A program made the position numbers and the translations under genes. Positions 34,666 to 42,916 of a stretch of 64,000 bases of DNA are shown here, piece after piece. The notes beneath the pieces were generated by a model, which was not told the DNA's origin, did not search any database, and worked only from the letters and a program-made list of their open reading frames with translations. The stretch comes from UBA5189 sp040389445 (GTDB taxonomy: Bacteria; Chloroflexota; Limnocylindria; Limnocylindrales; CSP1-4). The stretch's first letter is position 1; each line of letters opens with the position of its first letter. The DNA lies in NCBI GenBank assembly GCA_040389445.1, contig JAZJZX010000002.1, forward strand, positions 124,001-188,000. Direction: 5' to 3'.

Positions 34666-35314
34666 TCGCCCGCACGCCGTCTCGCACGCTTCGCACGACC
34701 TTGAGCTCGTGGCCGCGGTCGTGGCCGGCGATGCCGTCGGGACCGAGGCCGAGCGGGGAGCGGCGCTGATCCGCTCGTGCGCCGAGTGCGAAGCCATCGC
34801 GACCGACCTCCGGGCCCTCCGAGTTGCCACCCGTGGGCTCGGCTCGGCCTTCGACGGCTCCCATGGCCCGGCTCCCCGCGACTTCCGCCTCGCGCCCGCC
34901 GATGCCGAACGAATCGGGCGGCGCCGTGGGATTGGCTTCATGAATCCCGGACGCGCCCGATCCTGGGCGAGCCGGCTGGGGACGGGTCTCGTGGCCGTCG
35001 GACTCGCCGCGCTGGTGCTCTCTGCGGCGCCGCTCAATTTGCTCGGAGGCGCGGGCGGCGCTGCGTTCGGAACCAAGGTCGAGCAGCAGGACGCGACGAC
35101 GGCCCCGCTGGGGCCCGGGCAGGCGGGCGCGCCGTCGTCGAACCTCAGTGTCCTGGCAACGGGCACACCCGAGCGAGCGGTCGACTCGAATGCCCCCGCC
35201 GGGGAGCGAGATGGAGCGGGTTCGCCGACCCTCGTCACGATCGGCGGCGCCGGCCTCGTGCTCGGGATCGCGCTGCTTCTCGCGAGCAGGTCGGGTCGGC
35301 GCGCCGGTCCCTGA
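34658..35314 (+). CDS. Anti-sigma-factor-like membrane protein, copy 1
   Basis: This 218-residue protein has an N-terminal zinc-finger-like helix bundle (SHDLELVAAVVAGD ... SCAECEAIATDLRALR, an H...CxxC arrangement as in ZAS anti-sigma factors), a middle with PRDFRLAPADAERIGRR, a membrane helix (about residues 107-127), a long extracytoplasmic Gly/Ala-rich linker and a second hydrophobic helix at the C-terminus (about 192-210). It overlaps the ECF sigma gene by 8 nt, so it is the obvious candidate to hold that sigma factor at the membrane. A related protein follows. Confidence 0.75.
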   Translation: MADRPHAVSHASHDLELVAAVVAGDAVGTEAERGAALIRSCAECEAIATDLRALRVATRGLGSAFDGSHGPAPRDFRLAPADAERIGRRRGIGFMNPGRARSWASRLGTGLVAVGLAALVLSAAPLNLLGGAGGAAFGTKVEQQDATTAPLGPGQAGAPSSNLSVLATGTPERAVDSNAPAGERDGAGSPTLVTIGGAGLVLGIALLLASRSGRRAGP

Positions 35315-35343
35315 GGGAACCGCCGCCCGCCGCCGCCCGTCCA

Positions 35344-36042
35344 ATGAGCGACATGACGCCCGCCTCGACGACCTCTACCCCGCACGACGACCACGATCGG
35401 CTGCTCCTCGCCGCGTTCGCGGCGGGCGACGCAGCCGGATCGGACCTTGCCAGGGCCCATCGACTCATGGCGTCCTGTGACACCTGCCGCGGCCTCGTCG
35501 CGGAACTGCAGGCCATCGCGCGCGCCGTGCATTCGATGCCGGCGCCTCGGCCCCTGGGTCGCGACTACCGGATCTCCGCGGATGACGCCGATCGTCTCGG
35601 CCGGCGTGCCGGCTGGCGACGGATCCTTCGGCCGTTCGCCGCGAGGCGGGCTTCGATCCTCGGGCCGGTGGCCGCCACGCTCATGACCCTCGGTCTCGCG
35701 GGCTTCCTCGTCAGCACCGGGACGCCGTTTCCGTTCGGCACCGGGGGAACGACGGGCCAGGATGCCGCGCTGCGACCGTCGATGGCGTCGACCGCCCCGG
35801 AGGCCTCCGGCCGCGAGTCGGTCGGCGGGCTCGACTACGGCGTGGCGGGAGCCTCGAAGGCACCGTGGGACGTGTCGGAGGGCGTCAATCCGCCGGTCTC
35901 CGACGACAGTAAACAGGCGACGCCGGACGGCGTGCCGACCGCCGCCGCCGGTCGGGCGTGGCTGCCCGTCGTGAGCGGATTGCTCGTCCTCGTGGGGATC
36001 GGCGTGCTCGCCCTCCGCCGCATGGCCCTCCGGGAGGGCTAA
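35344..36042 (+). CDS. Anti-sigma-factor-like membrane protein, copy 2
   Basis: This 232-residue paralogue of the preceding protein has the same layout: HDRLLLAAFAAGD ... SCDTCRGLVAELQAIAR at the N-terminus, then GRDYRISADDADRLGRRAGWRR, a membrane helix (PVAATLMTLGLAGFLVS), a long Ser/Gly/Pro linker and a C-terminal helix (LPVVSGLLVLVGIGVLALRR). The tandem pair probably arose by duplication. It may bind the same or a second sigma factor. A longer open frame upstream runs through copy 1 in another frame and is discarded. Confidence 0.72.
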   Translation: MSDMTPASTTSTPHDDHDRLLLAAFAAGDAAGSDLARAHRLMASCDTCRGLVAELQAIARAVHSMPAPRPLGRDYRISADDADRLGRRAGWRRILRPFAARRASILGPVAATLMTLGLAGFLVSTGTPFPFGTGGTTGQDAALRPSMASTAPEASGRESVGGLDYGVAGASKAPWDVSEGVNPPVSDDSKQATPDGVPTAAAGRAWLPVVSGLLVLVGIGVLALRRMALREG

Positions 36043-36113
36043 CAGGACCGGTCCCGTCGCGGCGCCGGGCCTGCTAGCCGGCCGGTCGCCTCGGTCGGTG
36101 CGCCTCGCGCCGG

Positions 36114-36119
36114 TACACT
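36114..36119 (+). promoter_or_regulatory. Candidate -10 of polA
   Basis: TACACT lies about 45 nt before the polA ATG. Unlike several neighbours, polA would have a leader with a GAGG ribosome-binding site next to the start. Confidence 0.4.
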
Positions 36120-36164
36120 TGGCGAGACGTCCCGCAGCCTGCGGACATCCCTTGAGGCAAGCCG

Positions 36165-39083
36165 ATGGAACGCCTGATGCTGCTCGACGGCAACGGGCTC
36201 ATCTACCGCGGATATTTCGCGCTCCCGCCCCTCTCGACATCGAAGGGCGAGCTCGTGAATGCCGTGTTCGGGTTCTGCAGCATCGTCCTGCGCGGGATCC
36301 AGGACATTCGACCCGACTATGTCGCGGTCGCCTTCGACCTGCCCGGCCCGACCTTCCGGCATGAGCGCTTCGCCGAGTACAAGGCGACGCGGACGAGGAT
36401 GCCCGACGATCTTCGCGACCAGTTCCCGAAGGTTCGGGAAGTGGTCAGGGCCCTTCGCCTCCCGGTCTACGAGCTCGCGGGGTTCGAGGCAGACGACGTC
36501 ATCGGGACGCTCACCGTGGAGGCGGAAGCTCTCGGGCTCGACACGACCATTGTCACCGGCGATCTGGACATGCTCCAGATCGTGAGCGACCGCGTTCGGC
36601 TGATGACCACGCGATCGGGGGTCGAGAACACGATCCTCTACGACCCGGCAAGGATCGATGAGCGGTACGGCCTCCTCCCGTCCCAGATGGTCGATTACAA
36701 GGCGCTCAAGGGCGACGTCACGGACAACATCCCTGGTGTGCCGGGCGTGGGCGAGAAGACCGCCGCGAAACTGATCCGCGAATACGGCGATCTCGACGCG
36801 GTCTATGCCCGACTGGAGGACGTGAAGCCGGACAAGCTCCGGGACAAGCTCACCGAGTTCCGGGATCAGGTAGCGCTCGGGCGCGAGCTCTCAACGATCG
36901 TCAGGGACTTGCCGGTCCACCTGGATCTCGATGCCGCTCGACTCGGCGACTACGACCGCGACGAGGTGATCCGCCTCTTTCGCGAGTACGAGTTCCGAAG
37001 CCTCCTCGACCGCCTGCCGGCCCTTCGCGGGGAGTCGGCCAGCGAGGCCGCGGATGCGCTCCGCGTTGCAACGGCGTCCGTGCCGGCGGCCCGGGTCGGA
37101 TCCGAGCGCCCGAGCGGGTGGGGGAGCGGGCGCCCGATCCGGACCTCCCCGGTCGCGACCGCCGCTCCGCCGGGGGCTGGACTGCAACTGTCCCTGGACT
37201 TCGACATCGGCGGCGGGGCGGACAGCGCGAGCACGGGCGCCGCCGGGCGCGCGACTCGCACCCCGGAGCCCTTCGACGACCTGGCGACCGCGCTCGCCGC
37301 CACGATCGCCGACCTCGGTCGGATCGAGGTGCACGCCGGCGATACCCTCGACACCCTGGTGCCGTGGATCGAGGCTCAGCCGATGGTCGGCGCGTGCCTC
37401 TTCAAGGACGATCCCCGGCCGCGCGCCGGATCGACCCTGGCGTTCGCCCTGGCGGGGATCGATGGCCGGGTGGTCGTGGCGGAAGGTTCGGACGGTGACC
37501 GCCTGCGGGCCCTGCTCGAGGCCGCCGGGGTCCCGATCGTCGCCCATGAGGCCAAGCCGTTGCTGGTCGCTCGGTTCGCCGACGATACGACCGGCCCGGC
37601 GACCCCGGTTGCGTTCGACACGCAGATCGCTGCGTACCTGTTGAACGCGGCGCTGCGGTCGCAGACGATCGCCGACGTCGTGGCCGAGCGACTCGACCTG
37701 GTGCTGCCGCCGGCCAGGGAGCTGACGGCCGTCGATCGCGCCGGGCTGGAGGCACTCTCGGCGCTTGCATCCCGCGAACCATTGGTGGCCGCCCTCGAAG
37801 CGGAAGGCCTCGATCGGCTGTTCGGCGAGATGGAACTGCCACTCGTATCGGTGCTTGCTCGGATGGAGGCCATCGGCGTATCGGTGGATCTCGAGGCTCT
37901 CGGCATGCTCGAGCGCGAATTCATCACGGAAATCACCCGCCTCGAGGGGGTGATCTTCGATGCCGTCGGCCACGAATTCACGATCGGCTCACCAAAACAG
38001 CTTGGCGACGTGCTGTTCGGCGAATTGCACCTGCCGCGGGGTCGCAAGACCAAGACCGGCTACTCGACCGACGCATCCGTGCTCGAGGACCTCGTCGACG
38101 TCCACCCCGTGGTTCAGCCGGTCCTCGATTGGCGGACGTATACGAAGCTCCGATCGACCTACGTCGAAGCGCTTCCGACGCTGATCGCCGACGACGGACG
38201 CGTGCACACCACGTTCCATCAGGCCGTCGCCGCGACCGGCCGCCTGTCGTCGTCGGATCCCAACCTCCAGAACATCCCGATCCGGACCCCGCTTGGACGG
38301 AGGATCCGCCGGGCGTTCGTGGCGGGTGCGCCGGACCTGGTCCTCGTGGCCGCCGACTACTCCCAGATCGAGCTCCGGATCATCGCCCACGTGTCGGGAG
38401 ATGAGCACCTTCGCGAGGCCTTCGCCCGCGGGGCGGACATCCATCGGGAGACCGCCGCACGCGTCCTCCACAAGGCGCCCGAGGAGATCACCCCCGATGA
38501 GCGCTCGATGGCCAAGATGGTCAACTTCGGGCTGGCCTACGGGATGAGCGATTTCGGGTTGTCGAGCCGGGCGGGCATCAGCCGCCAGGAGGCGCAGGAG
38601 TTCATCAACTCGTACTTCGCCGCGTACTCCGGGATCAGCTACTACATGCTCCACATCAAGGAGACGGCGCGTCGAGACGGGTACGTCTCGACCCTGCTTG
38701 GGCGGCGCCGGCAAATCCCGGAGCTGCGGGCCGCCAACCCGTCGCTCAGGGGAGCCGGGGAGCGGATGGCGATCAACATGCCGATCCAGGGGACCGCGGC
38801 GGACATCGTCAAGATCGCCATGATCCGCCTCGATCGGCGGCTCGTCGCCGAGGGCCTGCGTTCGCGGCCGTTGCTCCAGGTGCACGACGAGCTGCTTTTG
38901 GAGGTCCCGCGAGATGAGGTCGATCGATTGATCCCGATCCTGCGTGAGGTCATGGAGAACGCCTTGCCGCTCGACGTGCCGCTGACCGTGGACGTCAAGG
39001 TCGGGAACGACTGGGAATCGATGACGCCCGTGTCGGGCCCGGACGCGGCACTTGTCCAAGCCGGCGAGGCGCCGGGATCCTGA
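36165..39083 (+). CDS. polA: DNA polymerase I
   Basis: This 972-residue repair polymerase has an N-terminal 5'-3' flap nuclease (residues 1-290, with LLDGNGLIYRGYFAL, FEADDVIGTL, GDLDMLQIV and DNIPGVPGVGEKTA), a low-complexity linker (about 295-365), a 3'-5' exonuclease-like domain and a C-terminal polymerase. Polymerase motifs are A (ADYSQIELRIIAH), B (RSMAKMVNFGLAYG) and C (LQVHDELLLEV). The exonuclease-like domain lacks all three catalytic motifs (no DxE, Asn-to-Glu and Asp-to-Leu changes in the second, no YxxxD), so proofreading is probably lost, as in Taq polymerase. A GAGG lies close upstream of the ATG. Confidence 0.97.
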   Translation: MERLMLLDGNGLIYRGYFALPPLSTSKGELVNAVFGFCSIVLRGIQDIRPDYVAVAFDLPGPTFRHERFAEYKATRTRMPDDLRDQFPKVREVVRALRLPVYELAGFEADDVIGTLTVEAEALGLDTTIVTGDLDMLQIVSDRVRLMTTRSGVENTILYDPARIDERYGLLPSQMVDYKALKGDVTDNIPGVPGVGEKTAAKLIREYGDLDAVYARLEDVKPDKLRDKLTEFRDQVALGRELSTIVRDLPVHLDLDAARLGDYDRDEVIRLFREYEFRSLLDRLPALRGESASEAADALRVATASVPAARVGSERPSGWGSGRPIRTSPVATAAPPGAGLQLSLDFDIGGGADSASTGAAGRATRTPEPFDDLATALAATIADLGRIEVHAGDTLDTLVPWIEAQPMVGACLFKDDPRPRAGSTLAFALAGIDGRVVVAEGSDGDRLRALLEAAGVPIVAHEAKPLLVARFADDTTGPATPVAFDTQIAAYLLNAALRSQTIADVVAERLDLVLPPARELTAVDRAGLEALSALASREPLVAALEAEGLDRLFGEMELPLVSVLARMEAIGVSVDLEALGMLEREFITEITRLEGVIFDAVGHEFTIGSPKQLGDVLFGELHLPRGRKTKTGYSTDASVLEDLVDVHPVVQPVLDWRTYTKLRSTYVEALPTLIADDGRVHTTFHQAVAATGRLSSSDPNLQNIPIRTPLGRRIRRAFVAGAPDLVLVAADYSQIELRIIAHVSGDEHLREAFARGADIHRETAARVLHKAPEEITPDERSMAKMVNFGLAYGMSDFGLSSRAGISRQEAQEFINSYFAAYSGISYYMLHIKETARRDGYVSTLLGRRRQIPELRAANPSLRGAGERMAINMPIQGTAADIVKIAMIRLDRRLVAEGLRSRPLLQVHDELLLEVPRDEVDRLIPILREVMENALPLDVPLTVDVKVGNDWESMTPVSGPDAALVQAGEAPGS

Positions 39084-39084
39084 C

Positions 39085-40167
39085 GTGCCCGAACTCCCTG
39101 AGGTCGAGACCGTGGCGCGGGACCTCCGCGGCCTCGTTCTCGACGCCGAAATCGCCACCGCGACGGTCCTCTGGCCCGGGACCGTGCGAACGCACGCCCC
39201 CGATGCCATCGGTGCGGCGCTCGCAGGTCGTCGGATCGAGCGGGTGGGACGACGCGGCAAGCAGCTCGTGCTGCGTCTCACCGGCGATGCGGTCCTGACG
39301 GTGCATCTCAAGATGACCGGCCAGCTGTTCGTCGTGCCGCGCGAAACATCCCTGGATCCGTACGTGCGCGTGGTGATCGCGTTCAGCGACGGCCGCGACC
39401 TGCGCTTCCGGGACATCCGGAAGTTCGGCAGGATCGGGCTGTACGCCCTGGATCCAGTCACCGAGGAGCCGGTGCACGAACTCGGTGGCGCCGCGGTCTT
39501 CGCCGGGACGGGGCCCGAGCCGCTTGACGACGCCTTCACGGTACGAGCGTTCCGGACGCGGCTTCGAGGCCGGCGCGGTCGGCTGAAGCCGCTCCTCCTT
39601 GACCAGTCGTTCGTCGCCGGCATCGGCAACATCTATGCCGACGAGGCCCTGTGGGCGTCCCGGCTTCATCCACTTCGTTCCGCCGCGTCGCTTCGACCCG
39701 CGGACGAACGGCGCCTCTACCTCGAGGTCCGGCGGATCCTCGCCGAGGCCATCGTGCGGCGGGGCAGCTCCATCGACGACTACACGGCTCCCGAGGGCGA
39801 CGGGTCGATGCAGGAGCACCTGCGCGTCTACCAGCGTGCCGGTGAGGCCTGTCTCCGCTGCGGGCGACCCGTCCGGCGGATCGTGGTCGGTTCGCGCGCC
39901 ACCCATTTCTGCTCCTGGTGCCAGCACCTGCCGGCCACGGATCGGAAGGGGGCTGCGGCGATCATCAGGACGATGACGCCACGACCGGGATCGGTTCCCG
40001 GGCCCCGCGGGCGCCGCTGGTCCGAGCTGGATGGAGACGGTGCCCTCGGTCGGAGTGAGGCGGAGCGGTTGGCCTCTTCCGAGCGAGCGCGAACCAGGGC
40101 GGATCGAACGCGCCGCGCCTCGGCCACCCGCCGAGCGGCGGCCCGGGGCGCCGGAGGCGGCGCCTGA
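39085..40167 (+). CDS. mutM: Formamidopyrimidine-DNA glycosylase
   Basis: This 360-residue base excision enzyme removes 8-oxoguanine and formamidopyrimidines. It starts GTG-Pro-Glu-Leu-Pro (PELPEVETVARDL), so Met removal exposes catalytic Pro1 and Glu2. The conserved Lys in VHLKMTGQL, the H2TH region with LLLDQSFVAGIGNIYADEALW, and the C-terminal zinc finger (CLRCGRPV ... HFCSWCQ) are present. Beyond the zinc finger comes an unusual Arg-rich tail of about 80 residues. The GTG starts just after the polA stop, and an upstream in-frame ATG inside polA is not used because it would bury Pro1. Confidence 0.95.
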   Translation: MPELPEVETVARDLRGLVLDAEIATATVLWPGTVRTHAPDAIGAALAGRRIERVGRRGKQLVLRLTGDAVLTVHLKMTGQLFVVPRETSLDPYVRVVIAFSDGRDLRFRDIRKFGRIGLYALDPVTEEPVHELGGAAVFAGTGPEPLDDAFTVRAFRTRLRGRRGRLKPLLLDQSFVAGIGNIYADEALWASRLHPLRSAASLRPADERRLYLEVRRILAEAIVRRGSSIDDYTAPEGDGSMQEHLRVYQRAGEACLRCGRPVRRIVVGSRATHFCSWCQHLPATDRKGAAAIIRTMTPRPGSVPGPRGRRWSELDGDGALGRSEAERLASSERARTRADRTRRASATRRAAARGAGGGA

Positions 40168-42227
40168 TGTCCATCCTGCGATTGACCGGCGTTACGCGCG
40201 AGATCGGGACCTTCGTGATCCTCGACGGCATCGAGGTGGCGCTTGCATCCGGCGACCGGGTGGGCCTGGTCGGGCCGAACGGGGCCGGCAAGACGACGCT
40301 GCTCCGGATCGCGGCCGGGATCGACGAGCCGGACCTCGGCGTCGTGCATCGCAAGCGGGGGCTGTCGCTCGGCCTCCTCGCCCAGGAATCGCACTTCGAC
40401 CAGGAGTTCATGGCCGCACCCGACGTCCGGACGGCGGTCCGGCACGGGGCCGCCCATCTCGAGCACATGGCCGACGAGCTGGCGAGGCTCGAGCGGGACG
40501 GGCGCGTGGCCGAGCCGGCCTATGCCGAACTACAGCATCGATTCGACGTTCTTGGCGGATACACGCTCGATCAGCGGGTCGACTCGGCCCTGTACGGGCT
40601 CGGGTTCACCCCCGAGGAGGTCATGCGTCCGCCCGCCGGCCTGTCGGGGGGCGAGCAGACGCGTGCCGCGCTGGCGCGACTGGTGATCGCCGATCCGGAC
40701 CTGCTGTTGCTCGACGAACCCACGAACCACCTCGACCTCGGGGCGCTCGAATGGCTGGAGGAGCACCTGCGTCGCCGAAACGGGTCACTCCTGGTGGCAT
40801 CGCACGATCGCGCGTTCCTCGATGCCACGGTCACCCGGATCTGGGAGTTGCGGGATCGCCGGATCACCGTGTTTCGGGGCGACTACCGCTCCTATCACCG
40901 TCAGCGCGAGGAGCGGGATGCTCGCGCGGCCAAGGATGCCGACACGCACGGTGCCGCGATTGCGCGTGAGCGTGAGCTCATCCAGCGCTATCGGAGCCAT
41001 CGGAAGTTCTCGAAGATGCACGAACACGAGGCGCGCCTCGAGCGTCTCCAGACATCCCGGGTCGAAGCTCCGAAGGCTTCGCGCCGCCTGAAGTTGCCGC
41101 AGGCGGCTCTCGTCGGCAGCGGGCCGGCGCGATCGGGCGAGATCGTGGTCCAGACGGCCGACCTCAGTGTCGGCTACCTGCCGCGGCGCGGTTCCGGCGG
41201 CGCACCGACGACGGTGGCACGGGCGCCGTTCCTCGCCGCCCAGCGGGGCGACCGGATCGGGATCGTGGGTCCCAACGGCGCCGGCAAGACGACGCTCCTG
41301 CGTACCATCGCCGGCGACCTTCCGGCCCTCGACGGTTCGCTCGTCTTCGGCAACGGTGTCCAGCCCGGCTATCTCGCCCAGCTCCGTGCGGCCGCAATCC
41401 CCGGTGCGACCGTCCTCGACGCGCTCCTGGAGGCGGCGCCGGTGACGCCCGGCGAGGCACGCACGTACCTCGCGAGGTTCCTGTTCCGGGGCGACGATTC
41501 GTTGAAGGAAGTCCGGCTGCTGTCGGGTGGCGAGCGGAGCCGACTCGAGCTGGCGATCCTCGGGATCACCCCCGCGAACCTGCTCCTGCTCGACGAACCG
41601 ACCAACCATCTCGATGTCGGTGCGCGCGAGGCGATCGAAGCATTTCTGCGGGACAGCCCCGCCACGATTCTCGTCGTGTCGCACGACCGACGGTTCCTTG
41701 AAACGGTCTGTGAGCGGTTGTGGGTGGTCGACGGCGGACGGGTGGCCGCGTTCGAGGGCGGGTATCGCGCCTGGCGCGATGCCGTGGCCGACGGCTGGAC
41801 GGTGGCCGCGGCAGTTGAACGAGAGGATCGGCGGCTCCACCCGGAGGCGCGCAGGACGCATGGTCGTGAGCGGGCCGCCACCGGGCCGGGAAGCAACGGT
41901 GCGTCGGGGGTCGCCGCCCCGGTGCAACCGAGCGGAACCGTGCCGCAGTCGGTGGAGCGCGGGGACAGGGCAGCCCCGAAGACCGCCGCGGCGAGCCGAC
42001 CGTCGAAGCTGTCGAAGGACGCCTATCGACGCCAGCGCGAAGCCATCGACGGAGACCTGACCCGCCTCAACCTGCGCAAGAACCATCTCGAGCTCGCAAC
42101 CGGCAACCCGACGGTCCAGGCCAACTTCGTCGAGTTGCGACGGATCACCAGCGAGCTCGCAGACGTGGAGGCGGCGCTCACCGCCGCCGAAGATGCCTGG
42201 CTCGCACTCGAGGAGCGCGCGCCGTGA
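40167..42227 (+). CDS. ABC-F family ATPase
   Basis: This 686-residue protein has two ABC domains and no membrane part. Both Walker A motifs read GPNGAGKTTLL; the signatures are LSGGEQTRAAL and LSGGERSRLEL; the Walker B segments are DLLLLDEPTNHLD and NLLLLDEPTNHLD. A linker between the domains carries the basic RKFSKMHEHEARLERLQ helix, and a C-terminal coiled coil ends the protein. ABC-F proteins act on the ribosome in translation control or antibiotic resistance (EttA, Uup, YkpA). The ATG shares one base with the mutM stop and coaE starts inside its end, so the gene is part of the repair operon. Confidence 0.92.
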   Translation: MSILRLTGVTREIGTFVILDGIEVALASGDRVGLVGPNGAGKTTLLRIAAGIDEPDLGVVHRKRGLSLGLLAQESHFDQEFMAAPDVRTAVRHGAAHLEHMADELARLERDGRVAEPAYAELQHRFDVLGGYTLDQRVDSALYGLGFTPEEVMRPPAGLSGGEQTRAALARLVIADPDLLLLDEPTNHLDLGALEWLEEHLRRRNGSLLVASHDRAFLDATVTRIWELRDRRITVFRGDYRSYHRQREERDARAAKDADTHGAAIARERELIQRYRSHRKFSKMHEHEARLERLQTSRVEAPKASRRLKLPQAALVGSGPARSGEIVVQTADLSVGYLPRRGSGGAPTTVARAPFLAAQRGDRIGIVGPNGAGKTTLLRTIAGDLPALDGSLVFGNGVQPGYLAQLRAAAIPGATVLDALLEAAPVTPGEARTYLARFLFRGDDSLKEVRLLSGGERSRLELAILGITPANLLLLDEPTNHLDVGAREAIEAFLRDSPATILVVSHDRRFLETVCERLWVVDGGRVAAFEGGYRAWRDAVADGWTVAAAVEREDRRLHPEARRTHGRERAATGPGSNGASGVAAPVQPSGTVPQSVERGDRAAPKTAAASRPSKLSKDAYRRQREAIDGDLTRLNLRKNHLELATGNPTVQANFVELRRITSELADVEAALTAAEDAWLALEERAP

Positions 42228-42841
42228 CCGTCCGGATCGGCATCACCGGGCCGATCGCCTGCGGCAAGTCGACGGTCGCCGGATGGCTCCGGGAGCTTGG
42301 CGCCTTCGTGATCGATGCGGATGCCGTCGCACGCACCATCGTGGAGCCGGACACGCCGGGCCTGGAGGCCGTCATCGCGGCGTTCGGTGATCGGGTCCGG
42401 GCCCCGGACGGCAGCCTCGATCGGTCGGCGCTTGCGGCAATCGTGTTCAGCGACCCCGGGGAACTCGCCCGACTGGAGGCGATCGTCCATCCGGCCGTTC
42501 GACCGGTCATTCTCGAGGCGATTGCCGCAGCCACGATCGACGCCCCCCCGGCGGTGGTCATCGAGGCCATCAAGCTGGTGGAGGGTGGCCTCGCCGCGCT
42601 GTGCGACGAGGTCTGGCTGGTGACCTGCGCTCCGGCCGAGCAGCGCACCCGACTCCTGGTCCGCGGCGCATCCCCGGCCGACGCGGACGCACGCATTGCC
42701 AGCCAGGGAGACCTTCGCGAGCGACTGGGACCGTGGGCGACGCGGGTGATCGAGACGGACGGTAGGCAGGAAGCCGCGCGGATCCGGGTCGAGGCGGCGT
42801 TCCGGGCTGCCCTCGGGGCGTTGCGCGATCCGGGGGATTGA
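42224..42841 (+). CDS. coaE: Dephospho-CoA kinase
   Basis: CoaE (205 residues) phosphorylates dephospho-CoA, the last step of CoA synthesis. The P-loop is GITGPIACGKSTVA (usually ...GSGKS..., so an Ala-Cys variant). VIDADAVARTIVEP, the LEAIVHPAVRP helix with a His-Pro, and the VWLVTCAPAEQRTRLLVRG segment fit CoaE. It starts with GTG overlapping the ABC-F stop by 4 nt. Confidence 0.93.
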   Translation: MTVRIGITGPIACGKSTVAGWLRELGAFVIDADAVARTIVEPDTPGLEAVIAAFGDRVRAPDGSLDRSALAAIVFSDPGELARLEAIVHPAVRPVILEAIAAATIDAPPAVVIEAIKLVEGGLAALCDEVWLVTCAPAEQRTRLLVRGASPADADARIASQGDLRERLGPWATRVIETDGRQEAARIRVEAAFRAALGALRDPGD

Positions 42842-42871
42842 GCGGTACCGATCCCGAGCGGCATGGAGCTA

Positions 42872-42886
42872 CCGAACAGGCGTTCG
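42872..42886 (+). promoter_or_regulatory. LexA-type SOS box before uvrB
   Basis: ACCGAACAGGCGTTC (42872-42886) contains GAAC-N4-GTTC, the pattern bound by LexA in Actinobacteria and Firmicutes. It overlaps where the -35 of uvrB should be. The same 15-mer occurs before uvrA in the other orientation. Confidence 0.7.
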
Positions 42887-42904
42887 AACGACCGTAGGGG
42901 CTGA

Positions 42905-42910
42905 TAAACT
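42905..42910 (+). promoter_or_regulatory. Candidate -10 of uvrB (leaderless)
   Basis: TAAACT lies 6 nt before the GTG start of uvrB and 18-20 nt after the LexA-type box. No Shine-Dalgarno is present. Confidence 0.55.
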
Positions 42911-42916
42911 GGCGTC

